DNA from: a virus
Virus record (IMG/VR): IMGVR_UViG_3300046804_003948
Span: 1-42,981 of that record
Strand: one strand, 5' to 3'
DNA: 42,981 nucleotides
Shown: positions 35,401 to 41,931 of the stretch, in pieces
Layout: every line of letters starts with the position of its first letter
Numbering within the stretch: the first letter of the stretch is position 1
Position numbers and translations under genes: made by a program
Notes under the pieces: model-generated
What the model saw: only the letters and a program-made list of their open reading frames with translations
Told to the model about the DNA's origin: nothing
The model's database searches: none

Positions 35401-38400
35401 TTTCGGAACCATATCCAGATCCACCATTTTTAATAAAAACAGATTGAACTTTTCCTCTAAAAATTGGTTGAACAACAGCGTTAAAATCTTGAGAAGTAAG
35501 AGTGGAAATTCCAATATTACCTATAACATTAACAACTATTGGTTCATAGTCAAAAATATGCGTACCAGAACCAACAGATGTTATATCTACATACTGTTTT
35601 GTTCTATAGAAGAAATTCTTCTCTTCGGAAGATAAACCTACGTTCGATAATTTAATAGTATCGTTATCAACTTTCGTGACATAATATGACGTTTGAGATA
35701 GTCCAGCAGCAGGAGCTCCATCATAACTATAAACAATTATTTCTCCACTGGAATATCCATGATTCTTAAGTGTTATTTCATTTAGTGCAGTATTAATTCC
35801 AACAGAACTGCAAGATGTCTTCTTGGATTGATAGTTTGATCCTGAATTAGTTACTGTAATTGAAGATATTTTTTTCTTTAATGATGTGGACTTAAAACTA
35901 TGATTTCCAACTCCATATGAGTTTAAAGATATTGTATTAATACCAGATACACTATCAGAAAAAGATTTGTGTAACTTTATAGTAAATGCATCTTGAACTG
36001 AAACGTAATATGATGATAAAGTTGAAAGTCCACCAATAGCAGATTGACCTTGTGGATCATATACTACAGATTCGTTATCTCTGAATTTATGATAACTGCT
36101 AAATCCAATCTTATCATTTGATAGATCAACTAGAGTAGATGCTGAATTAAATAAAACTCGATGTTCAAATGAAGTTAGTTTAACTTTTGCTGCTGCCCCA
36201 GATCCATTTCCTCCAGTGATTGAAACTTGTGGTTCATCAAGATAATCGAATCCAGGATCTATTACATCAATTCGTAATAAATTACCATTTACAGAAGAAT
36301 ATACAGATGCTCCAGATCCAACAGAATCTGAGATATTAATATCTGGTGGATTTATTACATCAAAATTACCTGATGATGAAAGGACATCTACAGATTCTAT
36401 AGGACCATAATAAACAAAATCATTAGACTTATAACTATGAACCTCAACTCCATTTGCAAAAATTCCTATTGGACCAACTGGAGTAGAATCTTTTACTACA
36501 CTGGTAAGTGGAGATCTAATCTTTCTTAAAAGATTTTGTGGTTGTATATATTTTCTTTTTAAAGATTCGGTAGTTTGATTTCTGAAAACAAATACATCAT
36601 TTGATGCAGACCCTGAAATAGAAATAAATCTACCATTAAATATATCATTTCTGCTTCTTGATATTTTAAAAGTATTATTGGTTACCTTAGTTGCAAAATA
36701 TATGGCAGACGTTAAGTCAAGAGTGCTATTTGCACTTGGATAGTAAACTATAGAATCTCCAGTGTACAATCCATGATTTTGGCAAAAAATCTCAAAATCA
36801 TCATTAAAGGTTCCAGAGAAAGATATACTTCTATCATTTGGTGCTACAGACTCATTCCCATAAAATGGTAAAGATGATGATGAAACATAAATCGAGTCTT
36901 CTGCTTCAGAATAATATACATTCTGTACGTTGGCATTAAAAATACTCAGATCATTTTGAGAATACGTTATATTCGTTTTAAGTAACTGCTTCTCTACTTT
37001 ATAACTAAAAGTAGTGTTTAGAATAGAACTGACTCTTACTTCAATAGAATTTGAATTTAGATAAGAAACAACAGTTGCTGAATAATTTTGACCGTTTGAG
37101 GAAATTATTCTAGCAGTGTCTCCAACCTTAAAAATATGTTCGTCGTAAAAATTTATTTGATAAATTGGAGCTGATGATGAATCCTTTAATCTGATTGATT
37201 GTACATCATATGTTAATGGAATATTGAAGAACCAATCATTACCCTTGTTTCCCAGTAACTTTTTACCAAGGGACTTGATTCTAATAGTATCTCCTTTTTG
37301 GTACAGGTTGCCAGAATTAAAAGGTTTTATATTTGATAAAATTCCAGTAACTCTTACTGAAATAATATCCTCACCGAAGTAAGAATATGCAAAAGCATTA
37401 AGTCTAATAAAATCTTCTTTTTGAATATTTTGAGTTATTCCAGTACAACCTAAAAATTGATTTAAATTTTTAGATGTGTAATTAACATTCAAAAATGTAC
37501 CATTCTGTAAAGCAATGATCAGATCTCCCTGCTCAGGAAATCCAACTGTAGAATCTACATCAATATATTGAGAATTAATTGAAATATTAGATAAACATTT
37601 TGTATTTGGATGTATAGAAAATTCACTGAAAACCGACTGTACATTAGTGTCAAAGTAATAATCCAAACCAATTAAGAAATATTCTTTATTATCTCTAAGA
37701 AAAGGTTCTACACTAACAACAGTTCCTTGTGATTTTGAAATATTGTATACCTGGTCTTGATATAAAGTTCTATTTTCTAATTTTTTTGGATCTCCTTGAA
37801 TTGCTTCTACAACTAAGAACTTTAAGTTCCTATATTCTGCAGTAGAGGGTTCAATTACATAATCTCTTGGTTTTAATACCTCAACATCCTTTCCATACAA
37901 TGCCCTGAAAAGAATTTCAAAAGATTCATCAGAACCCTTACTCTTATAAAAATCTACAGATTGTTTTACAAAAAGTCTTTCATTTAGATTTTCGTAAAAT
38001 TCTCTGTCTTCAAATCCTGGAGTTATTTGAATCTTTAGTTTCCTAAAGAATTCTTTTAGGAACAATACACTAAGGTTAGTTACAATAGTCCCTTGAGTAT
38101 GAGTCTCAGAATTAGTTTCTTGGAAAGTTAATTCGGATCCATATTCAGTTACTCCACTAAATCCACGAACGCAATCCTCGAAAGTAGTATTAGTTTTTGA
38201 TTTATATGTAATAATTTCACCATCAATCAAAATCAAACCATATCTTTGAGGAAATCCTGCTGTGGATTCTACGGATATGGACTGACTAAAATAGTCTACA
38301 TCTTGAAGTAATACTGTAGATTCTATTAAGTTAGTTAAATTATCTACCTTAACATATTGGTCAATATTTTGAATTAAATCAAGTGTTCCACTTTGATTCT

Positions 38401-38515
38401 CTAAGGAACTATAGTACTCTGATAGAAACTCTTGAACAAGAGGAAACTCCTGTCTAACAAAATCTGGAAGTTGATTTTGTACTATTGAATTGATTTGAAT
38501 TCTAGTATTGCTCAT
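26486..38515 (-). CDS. Giant baseplate protein in the gp7 position, with YHYH-like domain (4009 aa)
   Basis: This gene fills 28 percent of the window. The N terminus (LPDFVRQEFPLVQEFLSEYYSSLENQ, about 15-40; FKKL-type and DFYKSKGSDESFEILFRALYGKDVEVLKPRDYVIEPS, about 190-225) matches the opening of baseplate wedge initiator proteins in cyanophages. About 1205-1315 is a YHYH-like domain (WAYDGNPIYGPYG, then DLDEHNGRF and GVYAYF). The rest is beta-rich: at least eleven GSGY repeats (clusters about 750-1120 and 3310-3790) and about seven HG[YL]-type repeats (about 570-1850). The C terminus ends GEFSWGKIYNL and PLKYEDYVN. Position after gp6 equals T4 gene 7 (1032 residues). It starts 4 bases after the gp6 stop. 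The gp7 assignment is likely, not certain. Confidence 0.75.
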   Translation of the reverse strand: MSNTRIQINSIVQNQLPDFVRQEFPLVQEFLSEYYSSLENQSGTLDLIQNIDQYVKVDNLTNLIESTVLLQDVDYFSQSISVESTAGFPQRYGLILIDGEIITYKSKTNTTFEDCVRGFSGVTEYGSELTFQETNSETHTQGTIVTNLSVLFLKEFFRKLKIQITPGFEDREFYENLNERLFVKQSVDFYKSKGSDESFEILFRALYGKDVEVLKPRDYVIEPSTAEYRNLKFLVVEAIQGDPKKLENRTLYQDQVYNISKSQGTVVSVEPFLRDNKEYFLIGLDYYFDTNVQSVFSEFSIHPNTKCLSNISINSQYIDVDSTVGFPEQGDLIIALQNGTFLNVNYTSKNLNQFLGCTGITQNIQKEDFIRLNAFAYSYFGEDIISVRVTGILSNIKPFNSGNLYQKGDTIRIKSLGKKLLGNKGNDWFFNIPLTYDVQSIRLKDSSSAPIYQINFYDEHIFKVGDTARIISSNGQNYSATVVSYLNSNSIEVRVSSILNTTFSYKVEKQLLKTNITYSQNDLSIFNANVQNVYYSEAEDSIYVSSSSLPFYGNESVAPNDRSISFSGTFNDDFEIFCQNHGLYTGDSIVYYPSANSTLDLTSAIYFATKVTNNTFKISRSRNDIFNGRFISISGSASNDVFVFRNQTTESLKRKYIQPQNLLRKIRSPLTSVVKDSTPVGPIGIFANGVEVHSYKSNDFVYYGPIESVDVLSSSGNFDVINPPDINISDSVGSGASVYSSVNGNLLRIDVIDPGFDYLDEPQVSITGGNGSGAAAKVKLTSFEHRVLFNSASTLVDLSNDKIGFSSYHKFRDNESVVYDPQGQSAIGGLSTLSSYYVSVQDAFTIKLHKSFSDSVSGINTISLNSYGVGNHSFKSTSLKKKISSITVTNSGSNYQSKKTSCSSVGINTALNEITLKNHGYSSGEIIVYSYDGAPAAGLSQTSYYVTKVDNDTIKLSNVGLSSEEKNFFYRTKQYVDITSVGSGTHIFDYEPIVVNVIGNIGISTLTSQDFNAVVQPIFRGKVQSVFIKNGGSGYGSENILNFNRQPEFSANTAASAQVYPVINNGSITDVIITNFGSGYNSVPDLVVTGSGFGAKLIPIIRDGQLVSVIIENKGKGYTKNSTSIDVIPSGTKLKLNANIKSWRVNDVERLIGTKKISDDDSIIVNSSNETYELQYCHKYAPRSLRKYILSKKNANGETVYVPDLIVLNGIEQRSVSHSPIIGWAYDGNPIYGPYGYSNPSGSSTTKILTSGYSEVIKENRPSVSIYPSGFFVEDYEYTGSPDLDEHNGRFCVTPEFPKGVYAYFCTINDSSVDSNGVFINYRKPVFPYIIGDTYKSQIIVFNYQNSSNQNQVDLVEKGLLRNIKPYNFDSFNSSYTYFNKDKRNTNQLSNVKSVSSGKISSVGIITGGNNYKVNDLVTYKSSTDFSKVTSIKGKSVESISIATSEFSNVEFSLDGNKNSITGFTTIPHGYLNNDVVTISIPELIESSNIVVTSNILKLNAGIGSTSYTGIVTYFNVYGNLSINENDVYQIVDEQVKVLNVDKINSRIRVLRNYNNTVSGFSTFSVGIALTERSRKFQIDVGLQTSYQFNQNKEYYFNPFETVGLGTTAGTGVGTTLSFSNPGAGATQLFIPTKTLYIQSHGLKTNDELIYSSNGGNPISVSTDGVSSFVLGENSIVYCARVSDDLIGISTVNIGLGTNGSFVGLGTTNSTKSTLYFTGIGTGVIHSFTTNYDDILTGSVYKNTVTVSTAETHGLSLNDVVDISLVSFASTTLHVKYDDYNRVLVVNERSFISSQVDTTLDKIAIENHGYKTGDKILYKSNSPVGGLSNQKIYYAIVVNKDEIKLANTYYSATKKFPDYITLTSTGTGSFSQVNPQINLVSNESVVFDLSDSSLSFTNNSQRYSAFDFDFYFDPSFKNKFELYEDFADREVVKFGQIGISTNAYVSLNLKNNTPKQLYYKLSPINLDIAPETKKQIIEDNEVLGNNFISVVNSSYSGTFNLVGVGLTTFQYNVRENILTNHDKTNSRIDYNTSSDTASGPINQVKSVFSGIDYYDSKSISGVSTITTEFGSGADLELRSADIGNITSIGIIDFGFDYPSDLTLSPTAKLPDLLSINAFYSLGKIGISSVGKNYSLAPDLILKGSNESIISDVDLTYSLGDTEVTILTNTKGIDGVIPSIIPVNNTNGIPINSISFNNNSKDVVVTLGSSFSSINDFPFAIGEKVLIENVSVGVGTTAKGYNSSSYNYSLFTIVNIDPNIGGIGATISYNLSEYLGQNEYPGNYDSINSSGQVVPQRHFPIFNIELKSNDFYVGEQVVSKNYFGTVEEWNSNKGLLKVSSSDDFIIGSQIKGLTSKTVGIVTTARFNPDLTYDVSSFNIRNDGWKTNKGFLNDETQRVHDSDYYQYFSYSLKSEVQYNTWENAVSSLNHTAGFKKFSDLQVTSKTEDFSGISTNQNNGDFVGIADISSVVDLNCVYDFDLARENNIIIDGNTKSNEVIFNSRILQDYTESIGNRVLNIDDFSDEFNSNPRSTRFSVVNTFNLDRTYNKFVTFVQDKIFTNERQVLLVSLLQDKSFGFLNQYGRVESELDLGTFDFSISGSEGQLLFYPRKSSINDYDVNVLSFSIEDTILGIGNQNLGDSVYVGSSTTTLPASTSSPITVVGIASTYRSSKVLVQISSTDNSYYEMDEITILHDGTNVDFEEYGQLNTPSLLTSSTAGLGTYHVYYSGSNINLDFIPDVSTVVEYNINTLQISLSDNPTSTGSYIFNNSKIQSNYVAISSSSTPGITTISTYSSDYDGAYYVVSVKDATNNEYQVSEVIVLDDDTNCYISEFGVVNTGDSLGSIGATVTGGGVELYFTPNANIDTEIVVFTGSIGPTNDSISTTELDFNNASINSGSGSYTGAESDVRRSFNLTHKQRPIFERYFDGSDSSIVGLGLTSTIKIPENFFVTGEKVTYSYSGAGTTSAIGIATTSISGIGLTDKLPSTLYIVKENELYVKVAVSTADALAVPPNTVEITSVGIGTSHRFLSMNQNSKVLLSIDNVIQSPVVSTAITSSLTSFIDRSTVRFDFTGITSFFGGDLIKIDDEIMRINSIGLGTNPNTVTVRRPWLGTGIATHAKDSIITKISGNYNIVENTLHFAAAPYGLTPIGTTTNRPDERDFVGVETHSTFSGRTFIRSGVPNTDSEPYSKNYIFDGLSDEFDGQKNQFRLTSNKSNISGFSTNNAIVLVNSIFQGPERSGAISIIGDYDLTETSGITSITFTGAAASTSYDVNTSTIPRGGIIVSVGSTAGFGYQPLVAAGGTAVVSVGGTISSISIGNSGSGYRVGIQTIVNVGVVTSDTGIPNIEFIGTAAISGGHIVSVAITNPGAGYTSSNPPIVVFDSPLSYSDIPLVYSSSSSGLGTGAVANIVVGQGSSVISFEITNTGYGYGQGEILTVNVGGSTGIPTDTSVSFNEFQIIVDRTGNDEFNGWVIGDLQVFDVIDNLFDGNRVTFPLKVDGNQTTIRSKKGSNIDVEATLLIFLNDVLQVPGQGYSFNGGSVITFAEPPKEGDRCKIIFYRGTSEVDTVNVDILETIKVGDTVTLNDDNIRFKEDSRLVNEIVSTDTVKTNVYTSPGVSNDPNYYRPVIWCKQTEDKIINDQQVAKDRILYEPLINPTSNLIENVGASSTVIYVESVKTFFDSSDEYFQNGTSEKPQRKVKLISQDTLVAAAATAIVSTAGTISSLVFSNSGFGYTFTNPPTVTIESPIGIGTSQRATANCIVSIAGTVSSVTITNPGSGYTSTNPPVVLFESPSVKTEVIENVSYTGDFGVVVGYGISTISGSDKNIFDLYIPQNSFLRDTEVVGTAITVSQLQVGDFFIIQNSNVGSANTNFFTYRNNGSIIGLSTQYVDGIYQVNAVETQYKNITGIGTTVIKRIFAVVETTTGISTVGLGSSTIFFDSTYYTWDYLGITTYSGGSITTSRYIGEFSWGKIYNLTRPDPQEFKSYGFAGIDTSSSVIRVNPLKYEDYVN

Positions 38516-38519
38516 ATTA

Positions 38520-40424
38520 TTACAGTCTTACTAAGTCTCCGTTAACAAAGCTTGAACTTGATATGTATGTTGTACCCGACACATCTGCCCCTGACGAAAT
38601 TCTGTCCGATATCATGGTCAAAGTGCTGTTAGTAGTATTTAGTTGTAAATATAAATCCTGAAGTCCGATTACATCATTGGATTTTGGAATAGCAGATATT
38701 TCTATTATTGGTGATCCGTCAGTAGTTTTGGCAGTTGATATAATGGATATTGGAGAAAGATAAATTTCTCCTTTAACATAATCAATAGTTCCAATATTTT
38801 GCAAAACTACATTTGGATTTCCTGGATTTTTAAAAAGGAAAATAGTTCCTGTTCTTAAATCACTGTTTGGTATATCTGAAAGGTATACAGTTTCTGTAAT
38901 TCCATATACATTAAAACCCGATGACTTAATATTATAACCACGACTGTCTTTTACGTGAAATTCATTTCCGTAGCAAATTTCATAAGTAGACAATCTATTC
39001 AATATTGGTCTTAAATTTCTTCTAATGACAATTTTAGTGATGTTAGAGGTTATTGATGGGTGACTATCATCAATTACTTTTAAAAATTTACTGTATTTAA
39101 ATCTTGCACCGTATCTATTCATCTCAGAAGAATCTGAGTATTTTGAAATATTGCTTTGGATTATAGTTGATACGTCCTGAGCATTTTTTGCAGCATTATT
39201 ATTAAAATAGACTGATGACTCATACTCAATATACAAATATTTTAAATCTATGATTTCAGGAACTATACCTGAAACAGAATATTTTCTGAGTCTTCTTAAT
39301 AAATTAGTTTTAACAAAAGTGGATAAGATTTCACCATTAAATGGTTTAATTGAAATAAAAACCTTTCCAAACTGTGGTGGATTTAAATCTTCACCACCAA
39401 AAACAGAAACTGATTCTGATTCTGGATATATTTGTGGAATAATTGCCTCATAATCTGCTGGAGTTACTGCTCTCATTTGAGACGCATAAATCTGCGGAGC
39501 ATATTTTCTTACAGACTCAACAGATTCAATTTCTTTACCACCTCTGGATGATATATTTGTAGTGATTAATGAAATGCCAGAGTTTATAACTCTGTTCTTA
39601 TTATCAACTAATCTTCCACTATAAGTAAATGATTTGACACCATTACCACTTTCACCATTTGTTGTTGAATATGAAACTTCAATAAAATTCAGATTTTCTA
39701 ATTTTTCACCAAATACACCATCACCAAATATTAATTCATATCTTTGATCTTCTACTTCTTGAATGAAGAAAACTCTAGAGTTTTCTCTAACATTAAATAT
39801 AGAACTGGCAAGATTAAATTGTCTACTAATATTACTCGATTGAGTATTTCTTACAGTAACTCTAATCAGAGAAGTATCTATATTTGGGTTTCCTAAGATG
39901 TATCTTTGATTTGGATTATTAGAATCTACCGTGAAATTTTCGGTAAGAAATGTACCCTCATAAATTTCAACTCCTTCAAACAAAGCAATTCCATTTACCA
40001 CAGGAACTGTTATATCTGCTGGAACTACAAAGGAATAACTTGTAGAACCAAAAGTAGACGAACTAGTACATACAACTCCACTCTTAAGAGTAACTGTTTG
40101 TGGATTTGTTGTCAGTGCAGTAGTATCAACAAAAAATGATATATTTGCTACGGCAGCTGCCCTTGATCTTGGAACATAACCTATATTTCTAGCAAGAGAA
40201 ACAACGTTCTCTCTCAGTGTCGCACTATCAATGAATACCTCATTGCTAATCATATTAGCATTGTATGAGGTAATATAGGTGTTATATGCTAAAAGATCAA
40301 TAATTGTGGATAAAGTAGATCCTTCAAAATCATAGTCAGTAAAATTTGAATTCGATCTAAGATAATCCTTAATCGAAGTCTTTATTTGATCGAAATCTAA
40401 GTTTGTGAAATTTACAAGTGCCAT
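38520..40424 (-). CDS. 6: Baseplate wedge protein gp6
   Basis: The 634-residue protein (T4 gp6: 660) belongs to the gp6/J-like family that forms the ring joining baseplate wedges around the hub. The conserved N terminus (FDQIKTSIKDYLRSNSNFTDYDFEGSTLSTIIDLLAYNTY, about 11-50) is followed by NMISNEVFIDSATLRENVVSLARNIGYVPRSRAAA. Further family parts are RYELIFGDGVFGE (about 226-238) and RAVTPADYEAIIPQIYP (about 317-333). The TAA of gp25 is directly followed by its ATG, with no clear binding site, so translation is probably coupled. Confidence 0.95.
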   Translation of the reverse strand: MALVNFTNLDFDQIKTSIKDYLRSNSNFTDYDFEGSTLSTIIDLLAYNTYITSYNANMISNEVFIDSATLRENVVSLARNIGYVPRSRAAAVANISFFVDTTALTTNPQTVTLKSGVVCTSSSTFGSTSYSFVVPADITVPVVNGIALFEGVEIYEGTFLTENFTVDSNNPNQRYILGNPNIDTSLIRVTVRNTQSSNISRQFNLASSIFNVRENSRVFFIQEVEDQRYELIFGDGVFGEKLENLNFIEVSYSTTNGESGNGVKSFTYSGRLVDNKNRVINSGISLITTNISSRGGKEIESVESVRKYAPQIYASQMRAVTPADYEAIIPQIYPESESVSVFGGEDLNPPQFGKVFISIKPFNGEILSTFVKTNLLRRLRKYSVSGIVPEIIDLKYLYIEYESSVYFNNNAAKNAQDVSTIIQSNISKYSDSSEMNRYGARFKYSKFLKVIDDSHPSITSNITKIVIRRNLRPILNRLSTYEICYGNEFHVKDSRGYNIKSSGFNVYGITETVYLSDIPNSDLRTGTIFLFKNPGNPNVVLQNIGTIDYVKGEIYLSPISIISTAKTTDGSPIIEISAIPKSNDVIGLQDLYLQLNTTNSTLTMISDRISSGADVSGTTYISSSSFVNGDLVRL

Positions 40425-40826
40425 TTATCTTGTTGGCTGTAGTGCGAATGATAACTGTTGCGTGGGAACATCAATCCCAACGATGTAATAGTTAATGGTT
40501 ACATTAAACTCATTATTCTCGTAATTTGGAGAAACTTCTACTGATATTAAATCAACTCTTGGTTCGTAATTATTAATTGTATTCTCAATTTCATCCTTTA
40601 TAACCGATGCAGAAATCTCATCCATGTTCTCAAAGAGAACTTTAGATACTCTTGAACCTAAATTTTGATTAAAAAACCTTTCTCCAGGCAGAGTAAAGAT
40701 GAGATTCCTGACAGAACGGGCAATCGCGGTCTCATTTGTAATAGAAATCAAGTCATTATTCAGGGGATTAACCTGAAATGACATACTTATGTCTTTAAAT
40801 CCTTGACTTACCCGTTCTACAGGCAT
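40425..40826 (-). CDS. 25: Baseplate wedge protein gp25
   Basis: At 133 residues it equals T4 gp25 (132). It is the gp25/lysozyme-like fold protein that sits at the junction between baseplate and the first sheath ring. Seen are FKDISMSFQVNPLNNDL (about 10-26), AIARSVRNLIFTLPGERFFNQNLGSRVSKVLFEN (about 34-67) and the EPRVDLISVEVSP segment (about 92-104) with its conserved EPR. It heads the baseplate block, behind a late-promoter octamer, and is followed by gp6 as in many T4-like phages. Confidence 0.95.
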   Translation of the reverse strand: MPVERVSQGFKDISMSFQVNPLNNDLISITNETAIARSVRNLIFTLPGERFFNQNLGSRVSKVLFENMDEISASVIKDEIENTINNYEPRVDLISVEVSPNYENNEFNVTINYYIVGIDVPTQQLSFALQPTR

Positions 40827-40847
40827 GAAAATATTGTAAATCTATCT

Positions 40848-40855
40848 TATTTATC
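40848..40855 (-). promoter_or_regulatory. Late promoter octamer GATAAATA (7/8) before gp25
   Basis: The minus strand reads TGATAAATAAG, with TGA the stop of the 80-residue gene. It lies 22 bases before the gp25 start and probably drives the baseplate block. Confidence 0.55.
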
Positions 40856-41096
40856 ACCCATAAAGTGGTTCTGTACCATATTCCCAGTCATCATAGTCAT
40901 CATCGTTGCGAATTTTTGAGTGTAATTCGTTTTGAACGTGAAAATCATGCTTTTTGGGAGTCAAATCATCATTAGAAATCTCACGAAGCATCTTTTTATC
41001 TTTAATTTTTTCAAAAACTCCATAATCCGAGGTTAAATTTGTGGTTCCCCACAGTTCGTACATGTAATTTTGGTCACGATCCGCTGGTTTTCCCAT
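40854..41096 (-). CDS. Acidic small protein (80 aa)
   Basis: Hydrophilic protein starting MGKPADRDQNYMYELWGTTN and ending DDDYDDWEYGTEPLYG; about half the C-terminal third is Asp, Glu or Tyr. It overlaps the end of the preceding gene by 23 bases. The start at 41096 is supported by a good AGGAGAG site 6 bases upstream, inside that gene. I recognise no domain. Position directly before gp25 suggests a tail-related or late small protein, which is inference. Confidence 0.65.
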   Translation of the reverse strand: MGKPADRDQNYMYELWGTTNLTSDYGVFEKIKDKKMLREISNDDLTPKKHDFHVQNELHSKIRNDDDYDDWEYGTEPLYG

Positions 41097-41601
41097 TTGT
41101 GCTCTCCTGATTTATAAAATCAGAACTTTTTACGGGGTTGCTATCCCGTTTTTTCACTAGATCATAGTCATCTTCTAAGATTTCTTTCAAGTACTCATTA
41201 TCCCACATGTCATAATAACTGGATTTTGCAAGATTTTCTCTAAATTTTCTTAATTTTTCAGTTGGTTGCGCTAAAATCAGGTTATATTTTCCATTATTTG
41301 TTTTAATTCCATTAATGAACGTGTCATATGAAGCACAGTCCTCAAAAAATTTCCATTTTTCATGTTTGGAATTATGATGTTCTACCCAAAATTGAACAGT
41401 ATCCAGATTAAAATAGTCTTCTACGATAAAAATGATGACTTGATATCCTTCAATTGGAAAAATATCCTCAGCAGGGCACTCAACTATCTTAAATTTTGAG
41501 TTAGATGCAAATGGACAAACTGCAAATCCATTCAATTCATCTCTAACCTTTGATACCTCTTTGATCCAATTTAGAATATAAAGTTCTTTTTCCGAAAACA
41601 T
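41074..41601 (-). CDS. CPFA-motif protein, possibly DUF1415-related (175 aa)
   Basis: The N terminus has the order W-x18-CPFA (NWIKEVSKVRDELNGFAVCPFA, residues about 11-32), which recalls the W/CPFA pattern of DUF1415 proteins; the rest (hydrophobic YQVIIFIVEDYF strand at about 53-64, QFWVEHHNSKHEKWKFFED) does not settle it. The C terminus is charged. The ATG at 41601 directly abuts the U-run of a terminator-like hairpin, leaving little room for a binding site (only AGG within the hairpin). No other Met occurs before residue about 131, so an alternative start would have to be non-ATG. Function unknown. Confidence 0.6.
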   Translation of the reverse strand: MFSEKELYILNWIKEVSKVRDELNGFAVCPFASNSKFKIVECPAEDIFPIEGYQVIIFIVEDYFNLDTVQFWVEHHNSKHEKWKFFEDCASYDTFINGIKTNNGKYNLILAQPTEKLRKFRENLAKSSYYDMWDNEYLKEILEDDYDLVKKRDSNPVKSSDFINQESTNGKTSGS

Positions 41602-41633
41602 AAAAAAAGAGTGCCTAATCTATTTAAGCACTC
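41602..41633 (-). terminator. Intrinsic terminator-like hairpin before the CPFA gene
   Basis: Read on the minus strand, GAGTGCTTAA and TTAGGCACTC form a 10-bp stem (one G-U pair) around a 5-base AT-rich loop, followed by seven T residues. This is the form of a rho-independent terminator. It would end transcription of the upstream small-gene cluster before the late block, but its position against the ATG of the next gene suggests it may also act as a leader hairpin. Confidence 0.8.
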
Positions 41634-41641
41634 AATATAAA

Positions 41642-41785
41642 TTATTTACCTTGACCCCGATACCTTTTCTTCCGACCATTACGAGATGTTGCGGAGAGAA
41701 GAGTCCGGGCAGAACGACCCTGACGAGTCTTCTTAGGTGCTCCAGGTTGAAAAATAGTCTTATTAGATCCACCACCTTTAGCCAT
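41642..41785 (-). CDS. Very basic small protein (47 aa)
   Basis: The protein begins MAKGGGSNKTIFQPGAPKKT and ends SRNGRKKRYRGQGK; more than a quarter of it is Arg or Lys, almost all in the second two thirds, with no acidic residue. Nucleic-acid binding is a reasonable inference. The ATG at 41785 shares a base with the stop of the upstream gene (TAATG), and its GGAGG binding site lies inside the end of that gene. I recall similar basic mini-proteins in cyanophages but not a function. Confidence 0.75.
   Translation of the reverse strand: MAKGGGSNKTIFQPGAPKKTRQGRSARTLLSATSRNGRKKRYRGQGK
41643..41650 (-). promoter_or_regulatory. Weak late-promoter-like octamer GGTAAATA (6/8)
   Basis: It overlaps the end of the basic 47-residue gene. 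If used, transcription would begin at about 41637, so the terminator-like hairpin would form the 5' end of the new RNA. Two mismatches make this tentative. Confidence 0.25.
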
Positions 41786-41931
41786 TAGATTTCCTCCAGT
41801 TCCAGTTGTTCAATATTAAATTCCTCATCAGTGTAATACTTAGAGGATAGTTCGTCAAGAACCTCAGCACATTCTTCATGAGTGAGGTTCTGATATATCT
41901 TACGTCCTTTGTATAAGATATTAAATGCCAT
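41785..41931 (-). CDS. Small acidic protein (48 aa)
   Basis: It begins MAFNILYKGRKIYQNLTHEE and ends EFNIEQLELEEI. The start overlaps the stop of the glycosyltransferase-like gene (TGATG) and its stop overlaps the start of the basic gene (TAATG), so three genes are chained. No domain is recognised. Residues LTHEECAEVLDELSSKYY (16-33) look like an amphipathic helix. Confidence 0.75.
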   Translation of the reverse strand: MAFNILYKGRKIYQNLTHEECAEVLDELSSKYYTDEEFNIEQLELEEI

